Below are positions 33,612 to 45,283 of a stretch of DNA of 64,000 bases, piece after piece. The notes below the pieces were generated by a model that was not told the origin of the DNA, searched no databases, and saw nothing but the letters and a program-made list of their open reading frames with translations. Source of the DNA: Neurospora intermedia (lineage: Eukaryota > Ascomycota > Sordariomycetes > Sordariales > Sordariaceae); assembly GCA_037102815.1 (NCBI GenBank), contig BTPP01000004.1, forward strand, positions 1,426,001 through 1,490,000, in the 5' to 3' direction. Position numbers and translations under genes: made by a program. Each line of letters begins with the position of its first letter. The stretch's first letter is position 1.

Positions 33612-36332
33612 ATGAGGGACCTGGGCCACGTCTGCCTGAGATGTCGTGCTCAGCTCCTCGTCGCGACTCAAGCCGCCCGCCGTCCGGTTACTTCCCGCCA
33701 GCCACCATCGCAGTCGCCATCATCATGTCGGTCCACCTACAGCTACACCACTGCAGCCCCCAATAACGCCGCCCAAGCCCATCAAGAGGTTGGATCCCCG
33801 GCGCAGTCACAGCAACAGAGACAGACGGCGACGCAACATAGAAGAGATGGAGCTTGGAAGGCACCTACTACTACCAAGAGCAGGTTCAACCGCAGCCATG
33901 CTTCTGCTCATCCGTCGGACAGCGACGGCGAGGGTTCTCAACTGGTAGCCATGTTCAACGACATAGTCCACGATGTGCCTCGACCAAGCGACATCACCAT
34001 TTCCGATATCGATCTGTTGGCCTTGGGAGGCCGCATGGACGCCAAGATCAAAGACAACAACTCGTCCTGCGCCGACGCCTTCAAGTTCTTCAAGAAAGAA
34101 ATCTACCCCTTGATCAAGGCCATCTCGGCAATACCAACTCGCAAAATCCCGAAACCCGTCTTGCGCTCCATACACGACCTGCTGCTGCCTCGCATTTTGA
34201 TCGAAAAGACGGGAAACGTCCACGCGCCCGAGCTCCCATTGACGGCCCATATCACCGAAATCATGCTCGAACTCGATGCCTTCGATCCTATATACTGGTC
34301 GCCTCTCATCATTGAGATGATCGAGTCGGTCTACCGCATCAACCCATCTCCGGACCGTTACACCAAAATCAACGAGTACGAAAGTGCAATGGCTCGCCGT
34401 GATCTCGTCCTCTTCGATCTCGCCGCAACGTGGAAACACTTTACCAAGCATCGGTTGCCTCGCACCATCGTAAAGGACCTACGACCGGCGAGTGGGTCGA
34501 AAGCACATGCGAAAGGGCACACTAAAGAGAAATTCTCGGAAGGATTCAGGGGCCTCGAACGTGTAATGCACAACACGCTGGGCAGTCACGGAAGTAGCGA
34601 GAATGCGCTTCACATATCGACCTGGGCTGCGTTTGGCTCATATACTTTACTGACCGATCCTGTCAGGTGCTCACGTTTAGCAGCCAAAGAAGCAGGTCCC
34701 TTTTTGGAGGTCATGGGCAAGATATTGGCCGTGGTTACGACACTAAAACCTACCGACTTTGATCCGGTTTTGAGACGATACCCCATGTTACACGCATACA
34801 TCAAGACACAGACACACCTGGGTTCTTTTCTGACAAACACTCCAAACCGCTCTGCTCGGCAGGTACATCCGATCCTTCAAATAAAGGGGACCGTTGAACA
34901 GGCTATACTCAAGAAAAACTTGGGACTGTTATATTCAGCTTGGCTTCAGCTTTGGGGCGAAGAAGAGGCACCAGATCCGTCCAAGCTGCCGTCCTATCGA
35001 GAAAACGCAAGGATATTTGATAAATTTATATATGGCTTCATGGCGTTGCGGCGGCCCCAAATGTCCATCGATGTCTGGAACAAAATGGAAAAGGCTGGCA
35101 TAAGCCCGACTATCGAGACTTGGACCTCCATGCTTCAAGGCGCTGTCATGTCCCACAACGCTCGCGCCATCAAGACCATCTGGGACAGACTGATAGCCTC
35201 CGAGACACAGCTGGATTCGATCGTGTGGACGGCGAGGATAAGCGGGCTAATCAATAACGGAGCTGTTGCCGAGGGGCTGAAGGCGCTGGACGAGATGGCC
35301 GACAAGTGGAAAAACCAAGTCAAGTACCCCAAGCAAGCCGTCAAGCCAACCATCGAGCCCGTCAACGCCGCCGCCGTCGCCCTCATCCGACTTGAGCGGG
35401 ACGACCTCGCCGCGGACGTGCTCCGCTGGGCGGCCAAACAGGGCATCCGCCCCAACATTTACACCTTCAACACGCTCCTGCAACGTCTGGTGCGCACCAA
35501 CAAGGTTGACGAGACCGTCGCCCTCCTTGAGAGCATGAAGCAGGCCAAGATCGAGCCCGACGGCGCCACCTTCACCATCTTGCTCGAAAAGGCGCTCAAA
35601 AACCTGCACCGGCAGACGCCCGAGGAGATCACATCGACGGTCAGCGACGTGATGCGCATGATGGAAAGTTCCGGCGTCATGGAGAACATGATGGTCTACG
35701 CCAAGGCCATCTACCTCCTACTCCAAGAAGGCGACCGGGCCACGACGGCCGTCAACGCCGTGCTCGCGCACATTTGGTCCCAAGGGCTCGAGCTCACGTC
35801 GCACATCTACACCATGCTCGCCGAGCACTACTTTGGGCGCGACCCGCCCGACACCAAGGCCGTGACGGCCCTGATCGACAACCGCCGCCTGCACCTGAAC
35901 GAAAACATTGACCACATCTTTTGGGAGCGCGTCATCAAGGGCTACAGCCGGGCCAACGATGCCGTGAAAGCCGAGGAGATCTTTTGGAAGGTGTTCAATG
36001 CCGGCATGACCGAGCTCACCATGGACGCCATGTTTGAGTTGCTGGCGGCCATGATGCGCCACCAGGGCATGTTGGAGAGCGCGGCCAAGCTGGTGGCGGC
36101 ACTGAACCCCATCAAGGTCGCCGTGACGCCCGATCAGGTGCTGGCGAGCAGGGACGTGGAGGAGCCGGCGGAGCGGGAGGCGAGGCATGCGCGGATGAAG
36201 AATGAACGGTTCTGGAAGCACCGGTTCTGGCATTTGGCGTACAAGGGCGGGTTGATGTCGGATGATTTGCTGGAGGCGTTTGAGAAGGCGCATGAGGATC
36301 CGAGGGAGTGGGGGGTGGAAGGAGATAAGTGA
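33612..36332 (+). CDS. Mitochondrial pentatricopeptide-repeat (PPR) protein
   Basis: PPR proteins bind organellar RNA and control its processing, stability or translation. Single exon, 906 residues from ATG 33612, whose product starts MRDLGHVCLRCRAQLLVATQ with further Arg-rich sequence, a good mitochondrial presequence; an in-frame ATG at 33240 is the alternative start. After a Ser/Gln-rich linker come helical repeats. The clearest are near residues 480-560 (SIDVWNKMEKAGISPTIETW) and 600-690 (NIYTFNTLLQRLVRTNKVDE, then MKQAKIEPDGATFTILLEKA). Such fungal proteins include Neurospora CYA-5 and yeast Pet309, Dmr1/Ccm1 and Aep3; I cannot say which one this is. It ends with a basic helical segment and an acidic tail. 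Confidence 0.85.
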   Translation: MRDLGHVCLRCRAQLLVATQAARRPVTSRQPPSQSPSSCRSTYSYTTAAPNNAAQAHQEVGSPAQSQQQRQTATQHRRDGAWKAPTTTKSRFNRSHASAHPSDSDGEGSQLVAMFNDIVHDVPRPSDITISDIDLLALGGRMDAKIKDNNSSCADAFKFFKKEIYPLIKAISAIPTRKIPKPVLRSIHDLLLPRILIEKTGNVHAPELPLTAHITEIMLELDAFDPIYWSPLIIEMIESVYRINPSPDRYTKINEYESAMARRDLVLFDLAATWKHFTKHRLPRTIVKDLRPASGSKAHAKGHTKEKFSEGFRGLERVMHNTLGSHGSSENALHISTWAAFGSYTLLTDPVRCSRLAAKEAGPFLEVMGKILAVVTTLKPTDFDPVLRRYPMLHAYIKTQTHLGSFLTNTPNRSARQVHPILQIKGTVEQAILKKNLGLLYSAWLQLWGEEEAPDPSKLPSYRENARIFDKFIYGFMALRRPQMSIDVWNKMEKAGISPTIETWTSMLQGAVMSHNARAIKTIWDRLIASETQLDSIVWTARISGLINNGAVAEGLKALDEMADKWKNQVKYPKQAVKPTIEPVNAAAVALIRLERDDLAADVLRWAAKQGIRPNIYTFNTLLQRLVRTNKVDETVALLESMKQAKIEPDGATFTILLEKALKNLHRQTPEEITSTVSDVMRMMESSGVMENMMVYAKAIYLLLQEGDRATTAVNAVLAHIWSQGLELTSHIYTMLAEHYFGRDPPDTKAVTALIDNRRLHLNENIDHIFWERVIKGYSRANDAVKAEEIFWKVFNAGMTELTMDAMFELLAAMMRHQGMLESAAKLVAALNPIKVAVTPDQVLASRDVEEPAEREARHARMKNERFWKHRFWHLAYKGGLMSDDLLEAFEKAHEDPREWGVEGDK

Positions 36333-36973
36333 GTGAGTCGTGGTGTGTGTGTGTAATGTTTACTGTGTATGTGTGTGTGTGTGTGTGTGTGTATACATAT
36401 TGTATAACAAACTGAAACTGCATATATCTTTGTTTTGGCTATACATAATGATCGTTTCGGAAAGACGGTTGTTAACCTAGACTACCTAGGTCTCCGCGGA
36501 GACTCGAACTGGCATGCATCATTGGCTCCGTCAGGGGTTATCATTCATATATATCCACACAAGATGCTGCTGAACACTGGACGATTACGATTATGAGATG
36601 TACTCATCGCGACTCAAAACACCATAGGTAACCAAGCAACTTCCCTCCTCCTCCTCACCCTCCCTCAGTCTTCAATTCCGGATGTGACGCTATCATGCAT
36701 ATGCCCGAACCAGCGGAAGTGAGAAACCTAAACCTTTGTGTCTATCATATCCTATCCTATCCTATTCTATCCGATTTCGCATCGGCGCTATGATCCAAGT
36801 CTACCTGCCCATCCCATTCTTGCCATAATCAGACCCCCCAACCTTCTATAAGGTTCCGGGTAGTTATCTACTCACGCGCTCAATCCACTCTATTCAACGA
36901 ACTCAAAACTCACATATTAGAGTCTGCCGACCTATAGCCTGGATATCTCTTATCGTCAATAACCCCCTCCTCT
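36333..36973. other. Convergent intergenic region
   Basis: 3' UTRs of the PPR and Aim3-like genes, with (GT)n at 36342-36355 and 36370-36392 and TATCC units at about 36745-36772. No gene is seen. Confidence 0.5.
36370..36392. repeat. (GT)n microsatellite
   Basis: About eleven GT units 38 bp past the PPR stop codon; a shorter GT run lies just before it. Confidence 0.9.
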
Positions 36974-38730
36974 TCAAAAGGCAGGTCTCGTAGCAAGCGG
37001 CACCGGCGGTGGTGGCGGGGCATCCTGTTGCCCTTGTCCCGGCGGCGCCGTCAAAGCGGGTTTCTTCTTGGGCGGCGGAGGCGGAGGTGGTTTCTTCTTG
37101 GCTGCTGCAGCCGTTGCCGCTGCCGCGGATGGACTTCCTGGCGTCGTGGCAGATGATCCCACCGAGTCACTGTATCCATGTCCATGACCATATGAAACAG
37201 CACTCTCGGCTCTTGTTCTGGTCCCAACTGGCGGTGGTGGTGGTGGCGGCTGTGGCTGTGACGTCCCGGCACTACCCCCGTAATTACCTCCTGTTGAGCC
37301 ACCAAACCGATCCCGTAAGTTTCCCACTGCCCCTGCTGCCTTCCCGCCCAGACTCTGAGCCGTCTTCATCCCTGCCGCTATCTGGTCCCCGTGTCTTTGG
37401 CGGAAGTTATTGATCGTCCCACCGGCGGATTTGGCGTCGGAATAGGAAACGGAACGAGGATCCTTGTGGAAGGCCGAAGCGGTTTTGAGCGCGTGTTGCT
37501 TTTGAGCCCAGGTTGTTCCTCCTCCTTCGGGAGCAGTGGTGGTACCTTCTTGATGGCCTGTTGAGGTAGGGGATACGCGAGAGGCGGGTGGTGGAGGGGG
37601 GAGGATGGGCCGATTTGAAGGGGGTGTGGGGGTTGTGGAGGTTGAGGTTGGGGTGGAGGTGGTGGTGGTGGAAGAACCGGGAGGGAGGGAGTGGTAGGGT
37701 TGGGAGTAGGGTTGGGAAGTTGCTCCTGGGGTGGTGGTGGAGGAAGAGGCGCCCGTGGTGAGTTTGGAGAAGCGGTTTTGGAGACTGGAGAGTTGGGATT
37801 TGGCTTGGTCTGTGAAACTACCGCTGCCCGCGGTACCAGAGGTAGAGCCGGTGGTGGTTGATCGAGCGGGACGGTTGACGGGGGTGTAAGAGGGTGGCGG
37901 CAGTAGAGGAGTTTGGTTTGAAGTAGTTGCTGCGGCACTCTTTTCGCTGCCGATGCCGAACCCGGGGACGTTGACGCCCGCTGCGCCGAGGCGGTTTACG
38001 GCGCCTTGGTTTAGGTAGCCATCACCTGCCTGTGGTGAGGCCGGAGAAGCTGTGGACGAACGAGGAGGTAGTCTGGGTGGCAGGCTCGGTGGTCCTCCGG
38101 TAGAGGGTAGGCCACCTGCGCTAATGGTCGAAGGGCGAGGTGGTGGTGGAGGTCGGCCATCGGCTCCGTCTCTGCGGACCGGAGGGGGCGGTAAGTGTGC
38201 TGTCGATAGACCGGTGGTGTCTACTCGGTATGTTCTCGGGGGTGGTGGCGGCCCATCTTCCTCGACTCCTTCATGTTGTTGTTGGTGGTGTCCATATTGC
38301 TGTTGCTGTCCGTATTGCTGTGACTCGGCTGGATTCGTAGACGTAGGCCGGGAGGGCGGGGGCGGCGGTGTGAGGTCGCCGATCCTGCGCTTGGGCGGAG
38401 GAGGGAAAGAGGCTGGGTCGCGTAGAGAGGAAATTGGTGTTGACTGATGGTCCGCATAACGTTCTCTCTGTATGGGTATGTGTTAGTATTTTCATGTCGG
38501 GCAGACAGATGCGACTGTCAAGAAGTGATGTAGCCTACAGGATCCTCTCCGCGTCCAAGCAAGCCTTTCTGCATCCGAAACGTACGTCAGTATCATGTCA
38601 GTTGTATTTGGACTCCATTGGGCTTCATACGCACCACTTGGCCTTTCAACGTCGTTCCCTCTTTCTCCGGATGCCATCCTTTCTTGAAGATCTCCTTGCC
38701 CTTCTCTTTGTAGCCCGCTAGTTCCGGCAT
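36974..38730 (-). CDS. Proline-rich protein, probably Aim3-like
   Basis: CDS complement(join(36974..38467,38540..38569,38635..38730)), 539 residues. Exon 1 codes 32 residues ending KGQV, with KKGWHPEKEGTTLK; exon 2 is a 30-nt microexon (KGLLGRGEDP); exon 3 opens RERYADHQSTPISSLRDP. The introns (65 and 72 nt) are GT-AG and all phases are 0. Exon 3 has no ATG, GTG or TTG codon in frame for over 1 kb, which hides it from simple ORF finding. The protein is rich in Pro, Ser and Thr with repeated poly-Pro blocks, a YRVDTTGLSTAHLPPPPVRR block, a helical conserved part (HALKTASAFHKDPRSVSYSD) and a lysine/proline end. The GWHPEK and DTTGLS blocks recall fungal Aim3, a cortical actin-patch protein, but I am only moderately sure. 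Confidence 0.75.
38540..38569 (-). other. 30-nt microexon of the Aim3-like gene
   Basis: Flanked by CAG acceptor and GTAGGC donor. It keeps phase 0 on both sides and supplies the VKG-like residues expected between the KGWHPEK block and the TPISSLRDP block. Confidence 0.65.
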
Positions 38731-39473
38731 GTCGGGCAGTGTGATGGGCTGTGTAGATATGGTCGATATCGAGATTAAAATATTGAGGACCGTAAAATAA
38801 GGGAAAAAGAAGTGGAAGCCTTCTAGAAAAGGATTCGGCAATCAGGTAGCGTGATGATCACCCGGCGGATGGATGCTTCGATAGGGGGACTTCCACGCTT
38901 CAGTTCCTTGTTATCGCAAGGGAAGCCACGAAGTCGGTGTTCGTTCCTTATCTTCCAGCGGACACTTGCACAAGGGATGTGACGTACACTCCAACCCTGG
39001 TTTGATTGTTGGCGTGATACTTCGATTCACACTTTTCCTTCTCAAGTTTGGTTCGGTGGACTTTGGCAATGCAAGCCCTGGTAAAGCGCTGGAAGTATTT
39101 CCCTTTTGGGTATTGTCTTTGGAATACTGAGGAGGCTGTTCCGAAGCCCTGTCTCTGCCCTGGCTTTTTGACGATTCAGACCAATCATATAGTTTAGATC
39201 ACACATTTCTCCCCTGTTCAAAGTCGGAAGAAGTCCCACGCTAACAATCAAACCAGTATTGAACTGTAGATCCCGGGGATCGTCAGCGGCTGACAGGGTC
39301 CCCACATCAGCTGTGCCGCCTTGCTCTTTCAGGCACCCGACTGCCGAATGTTTGCGCTGTTACTGTGTCAATCGTTCAATTCCACTTTCGCAATCGCATT
39401 GCAACCAGGGCATCGCGTCTGAGTCGCGCCGAGGGACGACCTCAACGTCCAAGTAAACAAAAACGAGACGAAG
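38731..39473. promoter_or_regulatory. Divergent promoter region between the Aim3-like gene and mis12
   Basis: About 740 bp with no ORF of note and no motif that I can assign. Confidence 0.4.
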
Positions 39474-41053
39474 ATGGCCACAACAACAGATACCGAGCTC
39501 CTCACAGAGCACTTTGGCTATCCCCCAGTCGTACGTCCCGATCCAATTCTCTCTCACTCAACCCCAAAACCTTTGCCCAACTAACCCCGCGGCACATGGC
39601 GCATTAACAGAGCTTACTTGACGACATAATCAACAGCATCAACATCCTCGCCGAGCGCGCCCTCAATAGCGTCGAACAAGGCCTCCTCAACGCGCCCCCC
39701 GCCTCTCTCGGTTTCAGACCACCTACTCATGCTTCCACCACCAAACCGGGCAAGAAGCCCAAAAAGGGCGAAGAGGGTCTTCCCAACGCCGAGGAAGCCC
39801 ATCGACACGAGATCGAAAACGGCACGCACCAGCTCGAGACCTTACTCTGCGCCAGCATCGACCGCAACTTTGACAAGTTCGAAATCTACGTTATGCGCAA
39901 TATCTTGTGCGTGAGGCCGGAAGACCGCGATTGGATACGGCTGGGGCATTACGAGGGGTTGGATTTCTCCTCCTCCCCCCAGAAAGAAGGAGGAGACGAA
40001 AGACCAACACTCGAAACCGTCACCCGCCTCCGTAGACGCCTGCAAGCATCGCAGAAGCTCAACGTCATGCTTCACGCCGAAAAGGCTCGCAACGCCGCGT
40101 TGCTGTCTGAAGTCCGTCGTCTCATCGGCTCTCCCAAACAAATCAAATCCGAGCGTTCCCAACCACCACCACTCCCGCAAACACAAACCCAAAACGGCAA
40201 CGACAACAACAACACCGACACAGAAATGACCGACGCCCCTCTCTCTGTTACTTCAACAGACAACACAAGCTCCAAACCCCCCTTTGGCTTCCTAACCCAA
40301 CCCTCCCTCCTCTCCACCTCGGACGCCTCCACCCCTCTCACCACCACCACGGCATTCACTCTCTCCCAACTCGACGCTCTCCGCTCGCTCTCTACTTCTC
40401 TCCGCTCGCTCCTCCCTGCTCTTTCTCAACCAGTGATAGCAGCAGCAGAACCAGAACCAGCATCAACAGGATCTCCCGACGAACCAAAAGAAGAAGACAA
40501 CAACAGGAAAAAGAAACCCTGGCGTCTGCAGAGACTAGAATACATCGAGACTGCCACGCGGAAACATCTCGAGCAAGTGCGGGGTCTGGAGCTGGGAGTC
40601 AACGGGGAGCTGAGGGATGGAGGAGAGCTCGGGGGGGAGGAACAGTTGACTGATTCGATGGTGGTGGTGGTGGAGAATGGTGGTGGTGGTGTTGGTGATG
40701 GTGATGGGGATGGGACGAGGAGGACAACAAAGAGAAGGAGGGTGGTGGAGAGGGAGGAGGTGGAAGCGTTGGAAGGGGTTTTGGGGAGTTTGGGAGGAGG
40801 GTTGGGCCATGATGGTGATAGTAAAGGGGCGGGCGAGGAGGGAGGAGAAGGGGGACACGGACAGGCGCAGGAGCAGGAGCAGGAGCAGAATGAGGAGAGA
40901 CAAGAGGGACAAACGCGAGTACAGTCAGAGGGGAGTCAGAGAGAGGGAGGAGAAGGGGAAACGGAAACGGAAACGCCGAGGCAAAGAGGGGGGAGTGTAG
41001 AGAAAGCGAAAGATCAGGCGGATGGTGAGGAGGGGCGGATGGATGAGTCCTAG
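39474..41053 (+). CDS. mis12: Kinetochore protein Mis12/Mtw1
   Basis: Core subunit of the MIND/Mis12 complex, which links centromeric chromatin (CENP-C) to the Ndc80 complex. CDS join(39474..39530,39611..41053), 499 residues, with one 80-nt intron (GTACGT to AACAG, phase 0). The N-terminal family signature spans the intron: TELLTEHFGYPPV joined to SLLDDIINSINILAERAL, then NGTHQLETLLCASIDRNFDKFEIYVMRNI (a coiled-coil core, about residues 19-130). A second helical part (about 150-190, RLRRRLQASQKLNVMLHAEK) follows. The C-terminal 300 residues are low complexity, Gly/Glu/Gln rich and coded by a purine-rich strand, so this protein is larger than yeast Mtw1 (about 290 residues). Confidence 0.9.
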
Positions 41054-41913
41054 GCGCATTGCATATCAATCTGTGGTTTTTGTATTATTGTAGAAGCAGG
41101 CGTTTTGGGGGTTTACGTCTTTTCAACTGAAATAGGGGGCGTTGGCTTCGGAAGGATATATCATGGTCGTGGTCTTTGAAAAGCTATGTGATGATGGAAT
41201 GAAATGTTTGTACTACCACTGTTTCTTACTCAATACGGTTTCACTTAACCCAATCCTGTTACTGGATCGTTGGTACGAAAACCTGCGACCAGCATCAACT
41301 CTCCAGTATATTGATCCAAGCCAGATATTCCCAGGGCTATACCCAGTTGAGTGAAACCGCATTGAGTGAGAAAAAGCGGTAATGATTTCTGTTTTCCGTT
41401 ATTGCCCCTCTTAGATATGATAGGTACCGGCAGGCAGACATGAATACCTTAATACCGTACCACCGATGAGGATAAGATAGGATAGAATAGGAAAGAATGG
41501 ACACCAAGGTTCTCAGTCACATGCATAATAGCGTCATACAAGGACAAGGAAAATGGCTGAGGACGGGCGTCCTATCATGTCGTATCATCTCAATGGCACG
41601 TCCATTAACTGACGTTGGCCGAGTTCGAGAGTAATAGGGAGCGTGATTGTCTCGTGAGGGCTGACCGATTTTGCCAACAGGCCGATAGCGCGTTTATCCA
41701 TCGAGCTAGGAAGCTGTCACAGTGGTACGGAAAGAGCATATGTAAGAAACTTTCAGGGGTCGTCAATTCATTTTTGGATTTTATGGCTCCATCATATCAT
41801 CGTAACTCAAGAAGAAAAAATTGGGGGATATCGTTTCAGAAATTTGTTGTATTTTGTTTCCCGAAAACCACAGGCCCGATCCAAATTGCGCCGCTAAGAC
41901 AAAAACGCGTAAT
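41054..41913. other. Convergent intergenic region between mis12 and TCTP
   Basis: About 860 bp holding both 3' UTRs and an imperfect inverted repeat (41223-41248 with 41347-41372). GATAG-type repeats occur at about 41469-41490. No gene is seen. Confidence 0.5.
41223..41372. repeat. Imperfect inverted repeat, possible MITE relic
   Basis: A 26-nt arm (41223-41248) is repeated inverted at 41347-41372 with only three mismatches. All three are transitions of the C to T type on the same strand, and weaker similarity extends outward about 12 nt. The 98-nt interior has no ORF. Confidence 0.55.
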
Positions 41914-42645
41914 TTAGACCTTGGTCTCCTTGAGGCCGTGCTTCCAGACAACGACGTAAGGGGTGGTGCCGTCCTCGCGGTAGTTGAGGAGGACAACCAT
42001 GCCGTCGGGGTTCATGGACTCGCCGGTGTAGAACTCCCAGTCCTTGAACTTGGCGAGGATGACGTTCTTGGCGAAGGCACTGGCCTTGGTCTCGAAGTCC
42101 TTGATCTCCTCGTCAGACTTGCCCTGCTCCTTGAGGGCGTTCTTGATGGACTTCATGTAGCCTGTTGTTGGTCATTTGTGTTAGTATATGCCATGTATGG
42201 ACATGACAAACGAGGATAACGTACCCTTGAGGTAGACGAGGTAACCCTTCTTGTCGAACTGGGTGCTCTGGAGACGGAAGGAGTGGACAACGTTGTTGAC
42301 CTTGACGGCACCGTCTTCGAGGGCCTCGTCGGCCTCCTCGGCGGAGGCGTTGGCACCAATGTCAACCTGGACGGCGCCCTCCTCAATCATGGCGCAGTCG
42401 ACCTCATAGGCGATGCCATCGACCTCCTTGAGGTCATAGGAGTCCGAGATGATCTCGTCGCCGGTGATGATATCCTGTATGGTGCAAAAGAAGAAGCGGG
42501 GTTAGCAGCTGATGCTGAGGCTGATGCGGATGCGGATGCGTTGTCCTCGTCGCTTTGAATGCGACATTGAATGCGACGGCATTGGGGCTTCAATTGTCAT
42601 TGTCTCCATGTAGGTAGAGATAGCACTCACAGAGTAAATAAGCAT
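41914..42645 (-). CDS. Translationally controlled tumour protein homologue (TCTP/Tma19)
   Basis: Abundant ribosome-associated, calcium-binding-type protein linked to growth and stress; the yeast homologue is Tma19/Mmi1. CDS complement(join(41914..42161,42225..42474,42631..42645)), 170 residues, the normal family length. Exon 1 codes only MLIYS; the introns are 156 and 63 nt. The opening [19 protein letters not shown], the acidic flexible loop ([22 protein letters not shown] signature region), the helical hairpin [20 protein letters not shown] and the second signature [20 protein letters not shown] are all visible. Strong codon bias (AAG, GAG, C-ending codons) agrees with high expression. Intron 1 contains a GCTGAT/GCGGAT repeat at about 42510-42540. 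Confidence 0.95.
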
Positions 42646-45283
42646 TTTGACTGATTTGTGGACTGCGTTGCAGAAAGAGGATGAGGGTATCGAGGTTGGT
42701 GGTTGATGGACTTGGGGAAAGCAAGGGCACGAAGACAAAATCGAAAGGAAGAGACCTCAGACGTTGGGACGCGGGTGGGTTAAATCCTGGGCGGGTGAAA
42801 AAAATGGAGGATGGGAAGGGTGGGAGGGGCGCGGAGGGGCAAGTTCTGCTCGCGCTAAACCCAAGCGGGAATAGAACCTCCAGCCCAATGCTCGAGACCT
42901 TCACCACATGCGGGCGGGGCGTACGCTGTTGGCTACAATTTATTCGCGACGCTCGCACCTCATTGGGTACTGATGAAGACAACGGGATGTGCGAACTGCG
43001 AAGATCAAAAAGTCCAGAACTTGAAACCGTCTTGAGCCTCGACCGCAATGCGAGTTCTAACCGTTCGTCTTAATCACAATTTTTCGACAAACCGACTTTG
43101 CCGAATCATTCCCTGCCCCAAATTGGAGTTGGAAAAGAGAACAAACACAATCTTTACGGGGAATGCACCTGTCGGCTACAGTATTCTCACAACTTCCTTT
43201 TTCGTACAGCCTGTGAGCAATCGTGATCTCGTCGCAGTACTGCAATTCCGAAGCGCAGATGCTTTGCACTTGCTAACTGTGCCTTTATCCATCCTATGTC
43301 TATCCACTCTTCACGCCCCGGGCCTCATGAATTGATATCTCTTCGTTTTACTTTGCACTCGGATATCGATTTCATTGCATGCTTCCATCACATTGGAGTC
43401 GGGAAGTCGGGCACCCTTTGAACTGGCGTTCGTTGTTTGTCCCTACCTACATAGCAAAACTTGACATGTTGCAACTCAATACCTAGTATGCTCTCATACA
43501 CTGGCTCTTCCAATGCCCGGTTGTTACATAGTATGAGATCTCAGTACTGGGGCTACAAGTATAATGCTCGATAGCGCTGTGTCAAAGTCTGCTGGCGTAA
43601 ATGCCATTACATTGAGCCGAGACCATCAAGGTTCTTCTTCTGAACCACGGCTGGCAACTGCCCGAGTACAGTACCTTACCCACGTGGATGATTGGTCAGA
43701 GGTCAGGATGAAATCATAACCTTGGCGTTGTCATGGTAAACTTCTCAGCCAAAATTTGTAACACAATTTGACACCTTGTGCGAGATAAACGGCCTATGTA
43801 CTTCACCATCATTTCACTCTGGATGAATCATCACATGTCGTCAAGCTGACGCTGACGGCCACGACCGGCCTCGCCGAAGAGGTTGGAGACCCGCGGATGC
43901 CGAAGTGGAGACCAAGTCCAGCTGACTGCCGGTCATGAACACGGCTCGGGAACGGCGTCGAGACCGTATGGCGCGGCGGTCTGTGGCCGTTGTGTGACTG
44001 CAGATCCCGGGACATTGACCGGAACCCGGAAGGAACGTCAAAGAACGAACAACAGGCGAAACCCCGGTGGACTCACGCGTTGGTGGAGTGGTTGTCGAAA
44101 TTTGAAAGCTGGAAAACCCTCAGATCCTTGCCAAGTACCGATGCCGATTGTCCAATCACACAGCTTGGAGCCTATTGTATCAGACGGTGGTGGATCACAC
44201 TCCGACGAGGTGTGTGATCGGGGTCTAGGGACCTTTACCGGAAAGCGATGTTTTTGAGCTTTTGGCATTCGAGGGATTCGCCCGAAGTGGCGGCCCAGAA
44301 ATCGGTTCTCTTCAACGAGGTACAAAGAAAAGGCAAGGCGAGGCTCTATGGTAGTGCAAGTCGGGACGGAGGCAGTGTCGCGTGTCGATACATCTACGTA
44401 TTGACAGACTTGTCCAGCCTTATCACCGTACCCAACTGGACGTGATGGTGCATAAACTGGATGCGATACCCCTGCCAAGACTTTACATAAGCTGTCACAT
44501 TCATCACCATCCAAGGTGGGCAGATATCCGGGGAAAAGAGAAAACCGCAGAGTGATACACTAGGCAGCAAAGCAACCCAGGCTCATGGGTTAACGAGACC
44601 TCGCTTATGTCAGTGACTGGTATGTAATGTAGAGGTACCGTAGAGAGCATGGCAGAGTGTCGGTGGTGGCACGACAAAACAGCAGACGCGGAAGAGCGGA
44701 CCAAAGCGAAATTGATGGGCAAGAACATTGCAGCTCTTTCCATTTGGAGCATGATGGGCTGTCCGGCATCCGGCATCCTCCACGGCTTTTTGATCTTTTG
44801 CACAAAAATATGCCAGGGCAGGAAGCAGGGGGAATTCGCTAGGTATTTTCCTCCGGATCGGGGGCGGCAAACCGAGCGAAACGGCGAACGCCACTCGATG
44901 GGCGTACAGGGCATGGGACCGCGACTGTACAAGAACCACTAAAACCCGCCAATTCTCCACTGAGCTCAATTCTTACTAGTAGTCCGATCTCAGCGCTCAC
45001 TCAGCCCACTGTGCAGTATCAGTCAGCGGCTTCACTTTACCTTATACTACAATTGCAATCTTCATCCCATCCTCCGTCCCGTCTTTCCCAGAAAAAAATC
45101 ACACACACAACACGTTCAGACACTCCTTCATTGCCCATCTGTATCAGTTCGTCCTTTGTGTCTTTTCTGGAATTTGTCTATATAATCGCCTTTCCACCAT
45201 CATCCCCACTTAGAACCTGGGCGTCCAGTGATCGCTGCCCACACCTTATCGCCAACTCAATACGATAATTCCTCAGCCCGTCC
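42646..45283. other. Intergenic region between TCTP and sur2
   Basis: About 2.6 kb between two divergent genes. It holds the TCTP promoter and the sur2 promoter and leader. One perfect 8-bp hairpin arm pair (GATCACAC with GTGTGATC) lies at about 44193-44219. Short ORFs are present but without motifs or coding bias, so none is called. Confidence 0.5.
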
